DNA from: Thermoplasmata archaeon
GTDB taxonomy: Archaea; Thermoplasmatota; Thermoplasmata; Lutacidiplasmatales; UBA184
Assembly (NCBI GenBank): GCA_030039715.1
Contig: JASHVA010000126.1
Span: forward strand, 1 to 6,763
Length of the DNA stretch: 6,763 nucleotides
Direction of reading: 5' to 3'
A program made the translations under genes and the position numbers. The notes under the pieces were generated by a model. That model was not told where the DNA came from, did not search any database, and worked only from the letters and a program-made list of their open reading frames with translations. Shown here in pieces: positions 4,757 through 6,763 of the stretch (within the stretch, counting starts at the first letter, position 1; every line of letters starts with the position of its first letter).

Positions 4757-5194
4757 ATGACGAGCGAGGAGAATGCGGAGGCCGTCCGCCGCTGGTTCAC
4801 CGACGGCTGGACCGGAAACCTGGAGCTGGCCGAGGAGATCTTCAGCCCCGAGCTCCGGACCAACGGCGTTCTTGTGGGCCGCGAGGGGCCGAAGCGGAAC
4901 AATCGAAATCGTCTCGTGGGTTTTCCCGACGTCCGTGTCGTCATCGAGGAGGTTTTCGCGGCCGGGGATCGCGTGGTGATCCGTATCCTCTGGAGCGGTA
5001 CGCATACGGGGGAGTACAGCGGGGTGCCTCCCACGGGCAAAGCGGTCCGGGTGCCGGGCATCGCCGTGTGGCGGTTCTCCGGCGGCAAGGTGGTCGAGAT
5101 CTGGTCGATCCAGGACCAGTTCTCGCTCCTCCAGCAGATCGGGGTGATCCCGCCCGAGATCGAAGGGGTCCAGGTGCGGCCGGGCCCCGCTTAG
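4757..5194 (+). CDS. SnoaL-like ester cyclase family protein (NTF2 fold)
   Basis: The 145-residue product has the layout of the SnoaL-like 'ester cyclase' family: an N-terminal helix (EENAEAVRRWF), a central FPDVRVVIEEVFAAGDRVVIR strand pair, the characteristic SGTHTGEYSGVPPTGK segment (about 79-94), then WRFSGGKVVEIWSIQDQFSLLQQIG. Members form a small alpha+beta cone with a hydrophobic pocket. Most are uncharacterised, while founding members catalyse an aldol ring closure in polyketide synthesis. No catalytic role is claimed here. ATG 4757 is chosen because homology begins immediately after it. The frame is open back to an ATG at 4583, but those 58 residues are low-complexity Gly/Arg/Pro and overlap the ars operators. 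No strong ribosome-binding site or TATA box is visible in the 173 nt upstream. It is divergent from arsR and convergent with the dehydrogenase gene. Confidence 0.88.
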   Translation: MTSEENAEAVRRWFTDGWTGNLELAEEIFSPELRTNGVLVGREGPKRNNRNRLVGFPDVRVVIEEVFAAGDRVVIRILWSGTHTGEYSGVPPTGKAVRVPGIAVWRFSGGKVVEIWSIQDQFSLLQQIGVIPPEIEGVQVRPGPA

Positions 5195-5210
5195 GCAGCT
5201 GCCGGTCCGG

Positions 5211-5226
5211 CCGCCGGGGCCGGCGG
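5211..5226. terminator. GC-rich hairpin between convergent genes
   Basis: CCGCCG and CGGCGG arms can pair in the 40-nt gap between the SnoaL-like and dehydrogenase stops. It is symmetrical, so it could serve both directions. No T-run follows, and such hairpins arise easily in GC-rich DNA. Confidence 0.25.
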
Positions 5227-5234
5227 TGGGGGGT

Positions 5235-5990
5235 TCACACGGTGTTGAGCAGCCAGCCTCCGTCGGCCGCGATCTCCGAGCCGACGACGAACGAGGCGTC
5301 GTCCGAGGCCAGGAAGAGGGCGACCTTGGCGACCTCTTCCGGGCGACCGAGACGCTTGACCGGCGACCGGCCGACCCGGGCGACGTCCTGCGCCTTCAGG
5401 ATCTCGGGGGACGTCCCGGAGCGGGTCAGAAGGTGGGTCGCCGTGGGTCCGATCGTGATGGTGTTCACGCGGATCCCCCGCCCGATCAGCTCCGCCGCCA
5501 GGGCCCGGGCGAGCGCGTGCACCGCGCCCTTGTTGGCGGTGTAGAGGGAACTGTTGGCGATCCCCGTCAGCGCGTTCACGGAGCCGTTGAAGATGATCGA
5601 CGCCGGACGGCTCAGCAACGGGAGCGCCCGCTGCACGGTGAAGTACGCGCCCTTCAGGTTGGAGCTGAGCATCTCGTCGAACGCCGCCTCGTCGACCGCT
5701 TCGAGCGCGGCCCCCTTGTAGATGCCCGCGTTGACGAAGAGAACGTCGAGCTTGCCGTACGTCGCCCGGATCCGGGCCATCAGCGAGTCGATGTCGCTGA
5801 GCTGCGTGAGGTCCACACGAACGGCGAGATCCTCGGCTCCCAGCTCCCGGGCGGCCTCAGCGAGCGTGGCGGGATCGCGTCCGGTGATCACGACCTTCGC
5901 ACCGTTCGCGTGGAACTCCTTCGCGGTCGCAAGTCCGATTCCGCTGTTCCCGCCCGTCACCAGGGCGACTTTTCCGTCGAGCAACCCCAC
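5235..5990 (-). CDS. Short-chain dehydrogenase/reductase (classical SDR)
   Basis: The 251-residue length is that of a classical SDR. The Rossmann motif TGGNSGIG (12-19) binds the nucleotide. Arg38 directly after the second strand suggests a preference for NADP(H). NAG (87-89), Asn111, Ser137, Tyr150 and Lys154 (YTANK) form the structural motif and complete catalytic tetrad, and a C-terminal SEIAADGGW segment closes the fold as in FabG-like enzymes. It should therefore be an active carbonyl/alcohol oxidoreductase, but sequence does not reveal the substrate; 3-oxoacyl reductase or glucose dehydrogenase labels would be guesses. GTG 5990 is the start because SDRs begin just before the xLxGKVALVTGG strand. 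A TTTAA box about 37 nt upstream implies a leader of about 11 nt. It lies downstream of tRNA-Leu on the same strand. Confidence 0.94.
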   Translation of the reverse strand: MGLLDGKVALVTGGNSGIGLATAKEFHANGAKVVITGRDPATLAEAARELGAEDLAVRVDLTQLSDIDSLMARIRATYGKLDVLFVNAGIYKGAALEAVDEAAFDEMLSSNLKGAYFTVQRALPLLSRPASIIFNGSVNALTGIANSSLYTANKGAVHALARALAAELIGRGIRVNTITIGPTATHLLTRSGTSPEILKAQDVARVGRSPVKRLGRPEEVAKVALFLASDDASFVVGSEIAADGGWLLNTV

Positions 5991-6021
5991 GGTTCCCGCC
6001 CCCGCCGCTCGAGGGAGACGT

Positions 6022-6031
6022 CGGTTAAAGG
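6022..6031 (-). promoter_or_regulatory. Possible TATA box of the SDR gene
   Basis: CCTTTAACCG on the minus strand, preceded by an A/T-richer GAATT, lies between the tRNA 3' end and the SDR start. It predicts transcription from about 6001, separate from the tRNA. Confidence 0.4.
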
Positions 6032-6076
6032 AATTCGGCCGGGGCCCGCGACGCGGCGTCTCCGAACGTGGGAATT

Positions 6077-6160
6077 GCGGGGAGAGGGATTTGAACCCAC
6101 GAACTCCTACGAGACCAGACCCTGAATCTGGCGCCTTTGGCCAAGCTTGGCGATCCCCGC
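6077..6160 (-). tRNA. tRNA-Leu (anticodon CAG)
   Basis: The 84-nt gene folds as a class II tRNA. Acceptor arms GCGGGGA and TCCCCGC pair fully. The D-stem is GCC/GGC. The anticodon stem CCAGA/TCTGG encloses the loop TTCAGGG with anticodon CAG at 6124-6122, reading CUG codons, which are abundant in this GC-rich DNA. A long variable arm (CTC-GTAG-GAG) is the leucine/serine hallmark, and leucine follows from the anticodon. The T-loop TTCAAAT is normal, but the T-stem GTGGG/CCCTC has a T-T mismatch at its second pair (50-64). No intron is present and CCA is not encoded, so it must be added enzymatically. A TATA-like TTAA sits about 27 nt upstream. Confidence 0.95.
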
Positions 6161-6183
6161 GCGCGCGGGGCGAGCGGGGTGCG

Positions 6184-6192
6184 GCTTAAGAA
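6184..6192 (-). promoter_or_regulatory. TATA-like box of tRNA-Leu
   Basis: TTTCTTAAG-type A/T patch on the minus strand, with TTAA at 6186-6189, is centred about 27 nt upstream of the tRNA 5' end. It also lies just after the aldolase stop, suggesting the tRNA has its own promoter. Confidence 0.5.
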
Positions 6193-6217
6193 ACTGCCGG
6201 CGGCCCCGGCCCCACCG

Positions 6218-6763
6218 TCAGGCCGACGCCGGGGCGGTGCGCGCCGCGGGCCGCGCCTTCTCGCCGTCGAGCAGGTCGAGCGCCTCGCGCACCGACGCTT
6301 TCTCGTGGACGATCGCCCGAAGTGCCTTCAGCATCGCCACCGGGTGGTCGGACTGCCAGATGTTGCGGCCCATGTCGATGCCGTGCGCGCCCTCGTCGAT
6401 CGCGCGGCGGGCGAGCTCGAGCGCCGCCCGGTCGCTGTCGAGCTTCGGGCCACCGGCGACGACGAGCGGGACCGGGCAGCCCTCGACGACCTTCTCGAAC
6501 CCGTCGCAGTAGTACGTCTTCACGAGGTGCGCGCCGAGCTCGGCGGAGACGCGGCAGGCGAGCGCAAGGTAGCGCGCGTCGCGCTTCTCGAGCTCCTTTC
6601 CGACGGCGGTGATCGCCATCACCGGGACGCCGGCCTCCTCCCCCTGGTCGACGAGCTCGCCGAGATGGACGAGCGACTCGTGTTCGTGCGGGGAACCGAC
6701 GAAGACGCTCATCGCGACCGCGGCGACGTTCAGCCGGACCGCCTCGCGCATCGAGGTGGTGAT
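6218..6763 (-). CDS. DhnA/LsrF-family class I aldolase (annotated as fructose-bisphosphate aldolase), 5' end outside window
   Basis: The visible 181 residues are the C-terminal two-thirds of a (beta/alpha)8 aldolase of the DeoC/DhnA superfamily (about 260-300 residues). Lys82 of the fragment, in GAHLVKTYYCDGFEKVV, is the expected Schiff-base lysine. CPVPLVVAGGPK (96-107) and GIDMGRNIWQSDHPVAMLKA (128-147) form the phosphate-binding loops. Archaeal relatives include fructose-1,6-bisphosphate aldolase and the ADH synthase of aromatic biosynthesis. The KTYY and MGRNIxQSDxPVAM wording is closest, from memory, to the LsrF-like branch, the thiolase acting on phosphorylated autoinducer-2 breakdown products, so the substrate should stay open. 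The frame continues past 6763; the Met at 6751 lies inside the conserved SxREAxRL helix and is not the start. The last 15 or so residues are an Ala/Pro/Arg tail. tRNA-Leu follows 57 nt downstream. Confidence 0.9.
   Translation of the reverse strand: MTTSMREAVRLNVAAVAMSVFVGSPHEHESLVHLGELVDQGEEAGVPVMAITAVGKELEKRDARYLALACRVSAELGAHLVKTYYCDGFEKVVEGCPVPLVVAGGPKLDSDRAALELARRAIDEGAHGIDMGRNIWQSDHPVAMLKALRAIVHEKASVREALDLLDGEKARPAARTAPASA

Noticed and set aside
1..6763. CRISPR array, insertion sequence, riboswitch or attachment site.
   Set aside because: No regularly spaced repeats, transposase-like frame, terminal inverted repeats or recognisable riboswitch core were seen. The only clear repeat cluster is the arsR operator.

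Overview
The window is very GC-rich and looks archaeal. Several start codons sit about 26 nt downstream of an A/T-rich TATA-like element with no leader, as in archaeal leaderless transcripts. The tRNA-Leu gene lacks an encoded CCA end, and a single-domain KaiC-like ATPase and a DhnA/LsrF-type aldolase are present. An uncultivated high-GC euryarchaeal or Thermoplasmatota-type genome would fit, but the lineage is inference only. Ten protein genes and one tRNA fill the window, and no stretch of 300 bases lacks a gene.

Left block (1-1954). A minus-strand pair encodes a 100-residue Fur-family protein that has only the C-terminal dimerisation/zinc domain. It is followed 28 nt later by an iron-type alcohol dehydrogenase homologue, cut off by the window edge, whose metal-binding site is degraded while its nucleotide-binding motifs are kept. 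A Nudix hydrolase runs divergently from the same short promoter region; both first genes appear leaderless.

Middle block (1956-5194). The minus strand carries a compact arsenic-resistance cluster: an ArsR repressor, a thioredoxin-type arsenate reductase (ArsC) and an aquaporin overlapping arsC by 4 nt. A KaiC-like ATPase follows 172 nt later and ends 1 nt from the convergent Nudix gene. The likely scheme is that ArsR senses As(III), ArsC reduces arsenate to arsenite, and the aquaporin lets arsenite leave the cell. No arsenite pump gene is visible. The arsR TATA box is flanked on both sides by 18-bp palindromes that are probably ArsR operators. A SnoaL-like ester cyclase homologue is divergent from arsR.

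Right block (5235-6763). All on the minus strand: a short-chain dehydrogenase/reductase, tRNA-Leu(CAG) and a DhnA/LsrF-type class I aldolase truncated at its N-terminus by the window edge. These look like independently promoted genes.

Most notable are the DNA-binding-less Fur protein paired with a metal-site-degenerate dehydrogenase, and the operator-sandwiched TATA box of a pump-less arsR-arsC-aquaporin cluster.
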